From Chloroflexota bacterium (GTDB lineage: Bacteria; Chloroflexota; Anaerolineae; Anaerolineales; Villigracilaceae): 64,000 nt of DNA. The position numbers were made by a program, and so were the translations under genes. Below are positions 50,659 through 59,216 of the stretch, in pieces. The notes under the pieces were generated by a model. The model saw nothing but the letters and a program-made list of their open reading frames with translations, did not search any database and had not been told where the DNA came from. The stretch spans positions 62,001 to 126,000 of the forward strand of contig JACRBL010000052.1 of NCBI GenBank assembly GCA_016234485.1, in the 5' to 3' direction. Numbering within the stretch: the first letter of the stretch is position 1; each line of letters begins with the position of its first letter.

Positions 50659-51222
50659 TTACTTGTCTATTCTACTATTGAATTCCATTTCCATGAGGAT
50701 TTGCAAGATTCTTGCAAGCGCTTTGAGGGGGATGTAGGTGGTGATCACAGCCAATCCAATAGCAATGAGCGTAGCGGTCACTGCTATTGGAACAACCAGA
50801 GACGTCAAAGGAGGAAAACTTTGTATCAAGTATGCTGCCATATTTTTCGAATCTGGAAAATTAAGCAGAGTGGAAATGGCAACAAGGGCAATCGAAGCCA
50901 CCGCGGCCTGCTCGATGCGTTTTTTGATCAACAGAACATCCAATGGATCGTAGAGTTCAGGTTGAGTTTCCGCTTCAATTATTTTCATTTCCCCTTCTGT
51001 AAATCCAAATTCTTTAACGGTATCAACTTCTTCAACATGCTCATGGATCGGCTCATCCTGTTCGGGAATCTCTTCATCGCGTTCGGCCAATATTTCCTGC
51101 ATAACTTCAAAAGCCGCATCAGACCATTCCACGCGGTCGTTTGCCTGCCAGATCTCCAATAATTCATCTGTCGTTTTCAGGTTCAGGTGTTCCCGAATTT
51201 GTTTGTTGAGATTATTGTTCAT
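50659..51222 (-). CDS. Unknown protein with C-terminal membrane segments
   Basis: 187 residues, lower GC than the surroundings. The N-terminal half is soluble, acidic and helical (TDELLEIWQANDRVEWSDAA, EEIPEQDEPIHEHVEEVD); the C-terminal half has two hydrophobic segments (VASIALVAISTLLNF, SLVVPIAVTATLIAIGLAV). The start of the helical part resembles SPOR-less 'LLEIW..ND' scaffolds but no family is certain. Overlaps its neighbour by 4 nt. Confidence 0.6.
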   Translation of the reverse strand: MNNNLNKQIREHLNLKTTDELLEIWQANDRVEWSDAAFEVMQEILAERDEEIPEQDEPIHEHVEEVDTVKEFGFTEGEMKIIEAETQPELYDPLDVLLIKKRIEQAAVASIALVAISTLLNFPDSKNMAAYLIQSFPPLTSLVVPIAVTATLIAIGLAVITTYIPLKALARILQILMEMEFNSRIDK

Positions 51223-51590
51223 TGGTCGCCTCCCTCACTTTGTTTGACTCTGTAATTCACATCGGTTTCCACGATCATGTTGAGGCCAAGGGCTACGCTC
51301 TTTAATATCAGATAGTAAATCACGCCTCTCATGATCAGACTCAACATGGCGACAACCATGGAGAGCAAATAATAGGGTTGATCCGCCACTAACGACCAAA
51401 ACTTAAGAGTATCCGTAAATGATGTGAGGACATCTTGCGCCTGCAACATGGACATTCGATATTGAATGGCGGTGACCCAGGCGCGTAGGACGTAGAAAAA
51501 AAGCGCCACCCATGCCAGAACGTTTGCCCACATGGCAAAGTTCATCATCAAATTGTGCTTTGGGGAGAAGAATTCATCCTGTGTTTCCAT
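51219..51590 (-). CDS. Small membrane protein, unknown
   Basis: 123 residues with two strong and one weaker hydrophobic segments (MWANVLAWVALFFYVLRAW, YYLLSMVVAMLSLIM). GGAGG precedes the ATG. It sits between recN and the gene at 51222 and is cotranscribed with them; the pair may act together. Confidence 0.65.
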   Translation of the reverse strand: METQDEFFSPKHNLMMNFAMWANVLAWVALFFYVLRAWVTAIQYRMSMLQAQDVLTSFTDTLKFWSLVADQPYYLLSMVVAMLSLIMRGVIYYLILKSVALGLNMIVETDVNYRVKQSEGGDQ

Positions 51591-51607
51591 AACCCAGCCT
51601 CCAGTTT

Positions 51608-53344
51608 TTATTTCTTGCTTTCCTTCATCATCTGCCTCGCGGCCTGTAAAATTTCATGCGCGGAGCGGAGAGTCCCTTCGCCGACCTCACCGAGCATTTG
51701 CGAGAGTTCGAGCAGGCGCGCGTCGCCGTCCATTTTTTCCACGCGGGTGATGGTGCGGTTCTTGTCCACGAGTTTCTGCACCTGATAATGCTGGTCGCCG
51801 AAGACGGCCAATTGCGGAAGGTGCGTCACGCAGAAGACCTGGTGATTGCGCGCCAGATGCCAGAGTTTGAATCCGACCACCAGGCCGACGCGTCCGCCGA
51901 TGCCCTGGTCAATTTCGTCGAAGATCAGGCTGGGGATCTCGTCGGCGCGGGCGAGCACGTTTTTGAGTCCCAGCATGAGACGCGAGGTCTCGCCGCCCGA
52001 GGCGATTCTCGCCAGCGGTTTGAGTCCCTCGCCAGGATTCGGCGCAACCAGAAATTCCACGCGGTCGAAGCCATACGGATCGAAGGCCACGCGCGAACCG
52101 TCCGCGAGCGGGATGCCGTTCGGGTCGGGACGCGTCTGAAAGTCCACGCCGAAGCGGGCCGCGGACATCTTCAGGTCGGCCAGCTCGGTCTCGATCCCGC
52201 GGCTCATCGTCTCTGCGGCTTGTTTGCGTTTAGCAGACAGCTTCGCGGCCTGCGCGGCGAGTTTTTCGAGCAGTTTCGATTCTTGCGCGGTTAGCGCCTC
52301 GATGCGCTCGCTGGCGTTGGAGATGGTCTCCAGTTGCGCCCGCGCCTCCGCTCCAAATTTGTTGACGGCCTCGACGCTCCCGCCATATTTGCGCGTGAGT
52401 TGGAAGATCAGATTGAGCCGCTCTTCCACTTCATCGAGTCGCTTCGGGTTGAATTCAATTTCTTCGAGATAGTCGCGCAGGTCGCCCGTCAGGTCGGTGA
52501 GATTTTCGAGCAGGAGGTTGGCGCGCTCGGACAAATCCGCTTTCGACGGGTCGGTCTTCGCGAGGGACGCGAGCGCCTGCGCGGCCTGCCCGAGCAGATC
52601 GGACGCGGCGGACGTGTCGGGCGTGGACTCGTCGAGGATGACGAGCGCTTCCTGCGCGTGCTGCGCGAGGGACTCGGCGTTGGCGAGTCGGTCGCGCTCT
52701 TTGCGCAGTTCCTCGTCTTCGCCCTTCTTCAATTTGGCGGCCTCGATCTCCTCCACCTGGAAGGTCAGCATGTCGGTGCGACGCGTCGCGTCGGCTTGCG
52801 CGGCCCGCAGGTCGGTCAGTTCGCGGCGCAGGTCGAGCAGGGCGTGATATGTTTTGCGATAGTCCGCCAGCAGGGGAGTGACGTCCGCGAAGCGATCGAG
52901 CAATCCCAGATGGGCGCGCGGGTCGAGGAGCGAGAGATGCTCGCTCTGGCCGTGGATATCCACAAGGGCCGCGCCCACTTCGCGCAGCAGAGACAGGCTC
53001 ACGGTCCGACCGTTGAGGCGGGCGATGGAACGTCCCTCGCGGCGGACTTCGCGCGTCAACGTCACGTGATTCGGATCGTCATCCAGTTCTTCGCGTTTCA
53101 GGATTTCGTTCACCGCCTCTTGCGCGGACCCTTTGAGGGCGTAGGTCCCCTCGACGAATGCCGCGTCTGATTCGGCGCGGATGACGGTCGCGTCGGCGCG
53201 ACCGCCGATGAGCATGGTCATGGCGTCGAGGATGATGGACTTGCCCGCGCCCGTCTCGCCGGTGAGGATGGTGAGTCCGGGGCCGAGTTTGAGGTCGAGC
53301 TTGTCTATGATGGCGAAGTTTTGGATGCGAAGTTCGGTGAGCAT
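51608..53344 (-). CDS. recN: DNA repair protein RecN
   Basis: An SMC-like ATPase acting at double-strand breaks. MLTELRIQNFAIIDKLDL, Walker A TGETGAGKS (28-36), long coiled coils in the middle, then the signature RIASGGETSRLMLGLK and Walker B PSLIFDEIDQGIGG. 578 residues, normal. ATG 53344 follows the zinc-finger gene's stop by one nt. nadK and recN are close neighbours in many bacteria. Confidence 0.97.
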   Translation of the reverse strand: MLTELRIQNFAIIDKLDLKLGPGLTILTGETGAGKSIILDAMTMLIGGRADATVIRAESDAAFVEGTYALKGSAQEAVNEILKREELDDDPNHVTLTREVRREGRSIARLNGRTVSLSLLREVGAALVDIHGQSEHLSLLDPRAHLGLLDRFADVTPLLADYRKTYHALLDLRRELTDLRAAQADATRRTDMLTFQVEEIEAAKLKKGEDEELRKERDRLANAESLAQHAQEALVILDESTPDTSAASDLLGQAAQALASLAKTDPSKADLSERANLLLENLTDLTGDLRDYLEEIEFNPKRLDEVEERLNLIFQLTRKYGGSVEAVNKFGAEARAQLETISNASERIEALTAQESKLLEKLAAQAAKLSAKRKQAAETMSRGIETELADLKMSAARFGVDFQTRPDPNGIPLADGSRVAFDPYGFDRVEFLVAPNPGEGLKPLARIASGGETSRLMLGLKNVLARADEIPSLIFDEIDQGIGGRVGLVVGFKLWHLARNHQVFCVTHLPQLAVFGDQHYQVQKLVDKNRTITRVEKMDGDARLLELSQMLGEVGEGTLRSAHEILQAARQMMKESKK

Positions 53345-53345
53345 G

Positions 53346-53906
53346 TTATCTTCTAAAAAATAATCCAGAGAATTGCGAATAGGCCGCGGGCGTGGCCATG
53401 GCAAGGTAAACGATCTGCCAGAGAAGCGGCCCGAGGGCGAACATGTTGGAGAGGAAGTTACCTCCCGATTGCGCGGACGCGAACATGATGAAGCCTCCGC
53501 CCACGCCGAGGACGAGGATGGTGGGCAGCGCGCCCATGATGATGCTCGCGCCGAAGAGCAGGTTGAGCCAGCGCGAGCGCCGTCCCTTCACGAAGCGCCG
53601 CGCGATGTTGGCGATGGTCACGCCCGCGAGCGGCGCAAGGGGGATGGCGAGGAACCAGATGAACGATGTGACCGCCACAACCAGCAGAGAGGCGATGCCC
53701 GAGAGGATCGCGCCCGTGAAAAATACGATGACGTAATCGGACCACAGCGCGGTTTCGAAGACGCGTTGCTGGCCGCGCACACATTCGTTGCATCGGTAGC
53801 CAGTGGGAGTCCGCACCGCGCACGAGACGCAGATGGGACGCTCGCAGTTGTTACAGCGCAGAAGCGTGGGACGGGTGGGGTGGTTGTAGCAGGTTAATTC
53901 AGTCAT
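53346..53906 (-). CDS. B-box-type zinc finger membrane protein
   Basis: 186 residues. The N-terminal finger is CYNHPTRPTLLRCNNCERPI and CVSCAVRTPTGYRCNEC, which is the B-box-like pattern common in Chloroflexota and Actinobacteria. Three or four membrane helices follow (YVIVFFTGAILSGIASLLVV, FLAIPLAPLAGVTIANI, ASIIMGALPTILVLGVGGGF). The start lies in a CAGTGTTCAGT repeat, so the first residues may not be native. Function unknown. Confidence 0.82.
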   Translation of the reverse strand: MTELTCYNHPTRPTLLRCNNCERPICVSCAVRTPTGYRCNECVRGQQRVFETALWSDYVIVFFTGAILSGIASLLVVAVTSFIWFLAIPLAPLAGVTIANIARRFVKGRRSRWLNLLFGASIIMGALPTILVLGVGGGFIMFASAQSGGNFLSNMFALGPLLWQIVYLAMATPAAYSQFSGLFFRR

Positions 53907-53932
53907 CAGTGTTCAGTGATCAGTTTTCAGTC
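53903..53932. repeat. CAGTGTTCAGTGATCAGT-type tract
   Basis: TCATCAGTGTTCAGTGATCAG, overlapping the start of the zinc-finger gene. Next to it, 53935-53995 holds a hairpin GAGTCCAAAGTCTC / AGACTTTGGAGTCC. Confidence 0.75.
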
Positions 53933-53999
53933 TCGGAGTCCAAAGTCTCCGACTTTGGTTTGCGCCAGATTCCAAAGTCAGAGACTTTGGAGTCCATCG

Positions 54000-54851
54000 T
54001 CAAATTGAATTTTGATTCATGTGCGCGGTCAGGTTGCGATAGAAATAGCCAGGGTTTCCAAAGCGGACGAACTTGGCCGTGGACTCGCCCGCGCGCACGT
54101 CCACGTGATCGTCTTCGGAGAGGATGATGGCCTCCTGCCCGTCCACGCTGAGGACGGTGTTGTCGCTCTGGATGAGGATGCTGACGGACGTTCCCTCGGA
54201 AAGCACCACCGCGCGGTCCACCGAGAGATGCGGCGCGATCGGGACGATGAGGATGTTCCGCAGGTCGGGAGGCAGGATTGGCCCGCCCGCCGCGAGCGCG
54301 TACGCAGTGGAACCCGTCGGGGTGGCCGCGAGAAGCCCGTCTGCGACGTAGGTGGTGAGAAGGCGACCGTCCACGTCCACCGAGAGGCGCACGGGACGCA
54401 ACGCCTGACCGCGGCTGATGGCGGCCTCGTTAAGCGCGTGCGAGACGTTCCTGCTCTCGCCCGCGCGGAAGTGTTCCACGCGCAGCATCATGCGATGCTC
54501 GATCCAGGCTTTGCCTTTCAGCAATTGTTCGAGATATTTGCGGCAATCCTTGTGTTCGACTTGAATCAAAAACCCCAAACGTCCGAGGTTGATTCCCAGA
54601 ATTGGCACGTTGGAGGGGGCGCAGAGATGCGCGGCCCGCAACATGGTCCCATCGCCGCCGAGCGCGATCAGCAGGTCGAACTTCCCGTCTTTGACGCGGC
54701 GACGCAGGCTCTCATCGTAGAGGGAACCTGTGGGCGCGTCCAAGCCTTTTTCTTTTAAGAAAGCGGCAACGGCGCGGGCTTCCGTGAGCGCCTCGGGCAT
54801 TTTGGGATGCACCGCCACGACCGGGCGCTGTGGCAGGAACGGGTCGGGCAT
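54000..54851 (-). CDS. nadK: NAD kinase
   Basis: 283 residues. The catalytic loop LIALGGDGTMLRAAHL, NLGRLGFLIQV and the NE/D-type segment ATPTGSTAYALAAGG identify it. Makes NADP. I start at ATG 54851 because TATAAT lies 8 nt upstream and there is no ribosome-binding site; an upstream TTG is possible. First gene of the nadK-zinc finger-recN run. Confidence 0.95.
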   Translation of the reverse strand: MPDPFLPQRPVVAVHPKMPEALTEARAVAAFLKEKGLDAPTGSLYDESLRRRVKDGKFDLLIALGGDGTMLRAAHLCAPSNVPILGINLGRLGFLIQVEHKDCRKYLEQLLKGKAWIEHRMMLRVEHFRAGESRNVSHALNEAAISRGQALRPVRLSVDVDGRLLTTYVADGLLAATPTGSTAYALAAGGPILPPDLRNILIVPIAPHLSVDRAVVLSEGTSVSILIQSDNTVLSVDGQEAIILSEDDHVDVRAGESTAKFVRFGNPGYFYRNLTAHMNQNSI

Positions 54852-54859
54852 ATAGAACA

Positions 54860-54865
54860 ATTATA
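54860..54865 (-). promoter_or_regulatory. -10 box, leaderless start of nadK
   Basis: TATAAT on the - strand, preceded by TAG, 8 nt before ATG 54851. Confidence 0.65.
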
Positions 54866-54913
54866 CTAGTTTAGTTCGGTAGTTGATAGTTTCGTAGTCG
54901 GATAGTTTCTTGT

Positions 54914-54948
54914 TAAAAAAACTCCCCTCTCCCAAAATGGGAGAGGGG
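54914..54948 (-). terminator. CCCTCTCCC repeat acting as a terminator
   Basis: CCCCTCTCCC/GGGAGAGGGG with an AAAAT loop. On the - strand it is followed by seven T, and it lies just after the stop of the secreted-protein gene. The repeat family is used here as a functional terminator. Confidence 0.8.
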
Positions 54949-54971
54949 TAGGGTTGAGGGCCTCGTGACTT

Positions 54972-56015
54972 TTACGGCGCGGTATTCCTCGTGCCGCCAG
55001 GAGTGGGTTCGTTCATCTCGATCAGCATGTCCGCCGCGGGCAGGTCAGCCACGGACGTATCCAGTTTGGCGTAGTCCAACCAGAGTTTGTCGTTCGCGCA
55101 GGACGGGCCGCGATACATGGCGATGCCGACTTTTCCGCTGGCGTAAGCCGTGTCGGTCCCACTCCAAACCAGCGTGTCGTTGATGTAGAAGTAGAGATTC
55201 GGTCCGCTGGCTTTAACCTTGAGCGTGTTCCACCCACCCTGGTTGATCGCGCTGGTATACGTCCAATCGCGGAGGGCGGTGTAGGTCCCATAGTAGTCGC
55301 GCCAGACCGAGAAGAGTCCGTTGTTGTTGTAATCGAACGTGTATTCCGTGTTCCACCAACCCGCCGCATCAAGCGTGGGGTTGCCGCGGATGGAAAGCAC
55401 ATTGGCGTTGCCCGCACATCCATCGCGCTTCATGCGCGCTTCATAGGTGAACGTGGAAAAATCTCCCGTGTGGCTGATGGACGAGACGCGATCCGCCACG
55501 CCCGCGGTCGTGAAGTAGTTGGAATTTTCCAGATACCACAGCCCCTTATGGACAGCCCACCCCAGCGCGTCGGCGGTGAAGGGCGAGTAGAAACCCGTCG
55601 GCGGGGTGGACGCGGAGACGGTGAAATACACCCACGGCGAGAAGGCTTGAAGCGTCCCGCCCACAGTGGCGCGCACCCTCCAGTTGTATTTCGCGTTCCC
55701 CAGGTCAATCTCGTGGCGGAAGGAACACGTCCCCGAAACGCAAACCGCCGAACCGACAGAGTGATTCAAGACGCGGGTCGTATCCTGGTAGACCTGAAGC
55801 TGATACTGGGTCGCGCCCGCCACCTCCGTCCAGATGTAGATGACGCGCTTGATCGGAATCGTTCCCGCGGGGAAAACCTGCGTGGGGACGTTGGCCGCGA
55901 GCCGCGTCGATTCAGGACCCGAGGCCGCGTCCGTTGGCAGCGAGGATGCCGCGGTCAACAAAACGATAATGAGGGCCGCAAAGAGGAGTCGAATTAAACG
56001 AGTAGAAGCAGACAT
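54972..56015 (-). CDS. Secreted protein with Fn3-like and LamG/jellyroll domains
   Basis: 347 residues. Signal peptide LIRLLFAALIIVLLTAASSL ends near AASG. Then a beta domain (VIYIWTEVAGATQYQLQVYQ, a match to bacterial Fn3-like repeats), and a C-terminal concanavalin-like domain: FTYEARMKRDGCAGNANVLSI, YFYINDTLVWSGTD and GKVGIAMYRGPSC. AAAGGAAGG precedes ATG 56015. Probably binds carbohydrate at the surface; no enzyme motif. Confidence 0.75.
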   Translation of the reverse strand: MSASTRLIRLLFAALIIVLLTAASSLPTDAASGPESTRLAANVPTQVFPAGTIPIKRVIYIWTEVAGATQYQLQVYQDTTRVLNHSVGSAVCVSGTCSFRHEIDLGNAKYNWRVRATVGGTLQAFSPWVYFTVSASTPPTGFYSPFTADALGWAVHKGLWYLENSNYFTTAGVADRVSSISHTGDFSTFTYEARMKRDGCAGNANVLSIRGNPTLDAAGWWNTEYTFDYNNNGLFSVWRDYYGTYTALRDWTYTSAINQGGWNTLKVKASGPNLYFYINDTLVWSGTDTAYASGKVGIAMYRGPSCANDKLWLDYAKLDTSVADLPAADMLIEMNEPTPGGTRNTAP

Positions 56016-56162
56016 AACAACCTTCCTTTCCCAGGCATAATCCCTGGAATGTTTGAATTTCACTCTTTTAACGAGGCTTTCCCCGCCAAAGTTCCAGCAA
56101 AAAGTCGGTCGGACGGCATCCCGACCGGCGAATTTTTGAATTGCCCTCCCCGCCGTTCTGGA

Positions 56163-56168
56163 TATAAT
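56163..56168 (+). promoter_or_regulatory. -10 box, leaderless start of moaA
   Basis: TATAAT, 8 nt before ATG 56177; TTGCCC lies 16 nt further upstream. Confidence 0.65.
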
Positions 56169-56176
56169 GAACGCTT

Positions 56177-57157
56177 ATGGCCATTGACCGTTTTGGACGC
56201 AACATTCACTACCTGCGCATCAGCCTCACCGATCACTGCAATCTGCGCTGTATCTACTGCATGCCCGAAGACCAGACCTTCCGCCCCAACGCGGAATTGA
56301 TGCAGGACGACGAGATTTACCTGCTCACCAAACTCTTCGCGTCTTTGGGATTCGACAAGATTCGGCTGACGGGCGGCGAGCCGACCGTGCGCGCTAACAT
56401 CGTGGACATCGTGCGCGGCATCGCCCACACCGAGGGCGTCCGCTCCGTTTCCTTGACGACGAACGGGGTCCTCCTCCACAGGCTGGCGCGCCCGCTCGCG
56501 GAGGCGGGCCTCAACCGCGTCAACATTTCGATAGACACGCTCAACCCCGAAAAGTTCAAGCGTCTCACGCGTTGGGGCAAACTCGAAGACGTGTGGGATG
56601 GCATCCTGGCCGCGGAACAAGCCGGGCTGACTCCCATCAAACTTAACGCGGTGGTCGTACGCGGCTACAACGAAGAAGACGTGGTGGGGCTTGCCCGCCT
56701 GACCGTTGAACATAACTGGCAGATGCGCTTCATCGAGATGATGCCCTTCGCGGGCGTGACGGACGTGCAAACGGGACAGTCGGTCACCGCGCATGAGATC
56801 AAGGAACGCATCGAAGATTCCCTCGGCGATCTCGAAGTCGCCAACAACGGCAAACTGGACGGCGAAGCGCGTCTGTTCAAACTCCCCAACGCCAAAGGCG
56901 ACGTGGGATTCATCTCCTCCGTCACCCAGCCGTTCTGCTCGGCCTGCACACGTGCCCGCCTCACCGCGGACGGACGCCTGCGCCTCTGCCTCCTGCGCGA
57001 AAAAGAAGTGGATCTGCTCACCCCCCTGCGCGCGGGCGCCACACTTGACGATCTCCGCCACCTGATTTTGGATGGCGTTTGGGATAAGCCCTGGGGTCAT
57101 GGCCTGGCCGAGGGCGTCATTCCTCTCAACCGAGCGATGAACGAAATAGGAGGTTGA
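56177..57157 (+). CDS. moaA: GTP 3',8-cyclase MoaA
   Basis: A radical SAM enzyme starting molybdopterin synthesis. The N-terminal cluster is in LTDHCNLRCIYCMPED (C21, C25, C28), the SAM-binding RLTGGEPTVR and the C-terminal cluster FCSACTRARLTADGRLRLC. It ends in Gly-Gly, as MoaA does for activity. 326 residues. moaC and other genes are not nearby. Confidence 0.97.
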   Translation: MAIDRFGRNIHYLRISLTDHCNLRCIYCMPEDQTFRPNAELMQDDEIYLLTKLFASLGFDKIRLTGGEPTVRANIVDIVRGIAHTEGVRSVSLTTNGVLLHRLARPLAEAGLNRVNISIDTLNPEKFKRLTRWGKLEDVWDGILAAEQAGLTPIKLNAVVVRGYNEEDVVGLARLTVEHNWQMRFIEMMPFAGVTDVQTGQSVTAHEIKERIEDSLGDLEVANNGKLDGEARLFKLPNAKGDVGFISSVTQPFCSACTRARLTADGRLRLCLLREKEVDLLTPLRAGATLDDLRHLILDGVWDKPWGHGLAEGVIPLNRAMNEIGG

Positions 57158-57187
57158 ACGTTAAACGGTTAACGTTCAACGCTAAAC

Positions 57188-57913
57188 ATGATCTCACCCA
57201 ACGGAATCAAATCCATCCTCTTCGACCTCGACGGCACGCTCCGCCTGCACATCCCCTCTGGCGCCGATATTTTCAACAGCCACGCCCTCTCACTCGGCAT
57301 CCCTCTTCATCCCGAAGACATCTCCCGCGCCGCGCATTGGGAGCATTACTACTTTGCCAACTCGCCAGAGATCAAAGTAGATAAACAAAAATACATCAGC
57401 CAAAAATTCGAGCACGACTCGTTCTGGATCAACTTTGGCAAACGACGCCTGATCGTGATGGGATGCTCGCCCGCGCAAGCCGAGGAACTCGCCCCGCAAC
57501 TATCCGCGCACATGGCCGAAAATTACAAGCCGCAAGTCCACCTGCCGAAAGACGCGCGCGACACGCTGGCGAAACTCAAAGAAGCGGGCTTCTTGCTCGG
57601 CATGGTCTCCAACCGCGATAAACCCTTCGACGATGAATTGAAAGAGATGGGACTGCGCGAGTTCTTCCAATTCACGCTGGCGGCTGGCGAAGTGAACTCC
57701 TACAAACCCGACCGCGCCATCTTCGACGAAGCCATCAAGCGCGCGGGGACCTCCGCCTCCGCGACGATGTACGTGGGCGACAACTACTTCGCCGACATCG
57801 TCGGCTCGCGCCGCGCGGGACTTCGACCCGTGCTCTACGACCCGACCCGCCTCTTCCCCGACGCGAACTGCCCCGTCATCACGACGTTCGATCAGTTGAC
57901 AAAATTGCTGTAA
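57188..57913 (+). CDS. HAD-superfamily hydrolase
   Basis: 241 residues. Motif I FDLDGTLRLHI, motif II LGMVSNRDKPF, Lys in NSYKPDRAIFDEA and motif IV YVGDNYFADIVGS. The helical cap suggests a small-molecule phosphatase of the YjjG/phosphoglycolate type; substrate not deducible. Follows moaA after a short TTAACGTT repeat. Confidence 0.88.
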   Translation: MISPNGIKSILFDLDGTLRLHIPSGADIFNSHALSLGIPLHPEDISRAAHWEHYYFANSPEIKVDKQKYISQKFEHDSFWINFGKRRLIVMGCSPAQAEELAPQLSAHMAENYKPQVHLPKDARDTLAKLKEAGFLLGMVSNRDKPFDDELKEMGLREFFQFTLAAGEVNSYKPDRAIFDEAIKRAGTSASATMYVGDNYFADIVGSRRAGLRPVLYDPTRLFPDANCPVITTFDQLTKLL

Positions 57914-57941
57914 CGCCCTGTGGGTCAGTCGTCCCCAGTTA

Positions 57942-57990
57942 AAAAGTGCGCTCCTCTCTAACATTACCCGTCAGAGAGGAGCGCACTTTT
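57942..57990. terminator. Bidirectional terminator between the HAD gene and dnaN
   Basis: 18-bp perfect stem AAAAGTGCGCTCCTCTCT and its complement with a 13-nt loop. Both strands end in a T-run. Confidence 0.9.
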
Positions 57991-58008
57991 CATTTTGCGA
58001 CTGAGACG

Positions 58009-59136
58009 TTATCCCAAATGCATCGGCATGATGACGTGCAGGAAATCATCGTCGCCGACGGGACGCACCACGCCCGGCGCGTTGGCCGCGGAGGTTTCGA
58101 GCGCCACATTGGGACTCTTGATGACCTCCAACGCCTCGCGCAGGAACTTTACGTTGAACGCGATCAGCACGCCGCTTCCGTCCACGGTGGCTTCGACGAT
58201 GGTCTCGTTCTTGCCGGTCTCTTCGGACGTGGCCGAGATTTCCACTTCGCCGCTTCCGCCGTTGGCCGATTTGATATCGAGCCGCGCCACGTTCGAGCCT
58301 TCGCGTGCGAAAATCTCAGCCTGCTTGCACGCCTTGAGCAGAGACGCGGTGGAGACCAGCGTGCGCGACTTGTAGCCGCGCGGGATGATCTGCTGGTAAT
58401 CGGGGAATGCGCCGTCAATGAGTTGCGTAACGAGTTCCACATCCTTCACGCGGAACACAACCTGACCGCGTCCCTTGGGGGCCACCATGTAGATCATCTC
58501 TTCGCCGTCGCCAGCGACGCGCGCCAACTCGCTCAACGCGCGGGCCGGGATGACGGCATTGAATGGATGCGACGCGGGCGAGGAAAGGATGGCTTTGCGA
58601 ACCGACAAACGGAAACCGTCCGCCGCGGCCATTGTGACCTTGTCCTTTTCCACCAGCATCAACACGCCCATCAAAACGGGACGCGCCTCGTCAGTGGAGG
58701 CCGCGAACGCCACCTGGCGGATCATCTCTTTAAAGTCGGCCACGTTCAATTGAATCGCGCCTTCCATATCAGGTACGGGCAGGGGCGGAAATTCCTGCGC
58801 GTCAATGCACTTGATGTCATTGTTGGATGATCCCGATTGGACGTGCAGGGTTTGCGTCTGCGCGTTGAAGGTGAGAACAGCCTGATCGCCAGGCAGTGCG
58901 TTTACCAGGTCCGAGAACGTGCGCGAGGGAACGGTGGTGGAGCCGTCGGTATCAATGCGCGCGGGGATCCAGCAGGTGATGCCCATTTCCAAATTGGTCG
59001 CGGAAAGACGCAGACGTCCCTCGTCGGTGGCGATTAAAATATTGGCAAGCACAGGCAGGGTACTGCGCGGCGAAACCGCGCGGGAGACCAGGGTCAATCC
59101 GCGGGCGAGATTTTCTTGAAGAACGGTGACTTTCAT
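58009..59136 (-). CDS. dnaN: DNA polymerase III sliding clamp
   Basis: 375 residues. MKVTVLQENLARGLTLVSRAV, LSATNLEMGITCWIPA, ADGFRLSVRKAIL and the C-terminal VRPVGDDDFLHVIMPM. No dnaA, recF or gyrB is adjacent, so this is not an oriC-type locus. A TATACT box lies about 33 nt upstream. Confidence 0.96.
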   Translation of the reverse strand: MKVTVLQENLARGLTLVSRAVSPRSTLPVLANILIATDEGRLRLSATNLEMGITCWIPARIDTDGSTTVPSRTFSDLVNALPGDQAVLTFNAQTQTLHVQSGSSNNDIKCIDAQEFPPLPVPDMEGAIQLNVADFKEMIRQVAFAASTDEARPVLMGVLMLVEKDKVTMAAADGFRLSVRKAILSSPASHPFNAVIPARALSELARVAGDGEEMIYMVAPKGRGQVVFRVKDVELVTQLIDGAFPDYQQIIPRGYKSRTLVSTASLLKACKQAEIFAREGSNVARLDIKSANGGSGEVEISATSEETGKNETIVEATVDGSGVLIAFNVKFLREALEVIKSPNVALETSAANAPGVVRPVGDDDFLHVIMPMHLG

Positions 59137-59216
59137 GGGCGGCCCTCTTTATCGGGGAAATTTTTCGAAGTATACCGCACTCGGTCTCAAATTGCGCTTT
59201 TTTAGAAAGGGTTGCG

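Noticed and set aside
58009..59136. Replication origin near dnaN
   Set aside because: No dnaA, no cluster of DnaA boxes noticed, and no gyrB or recF beside it.
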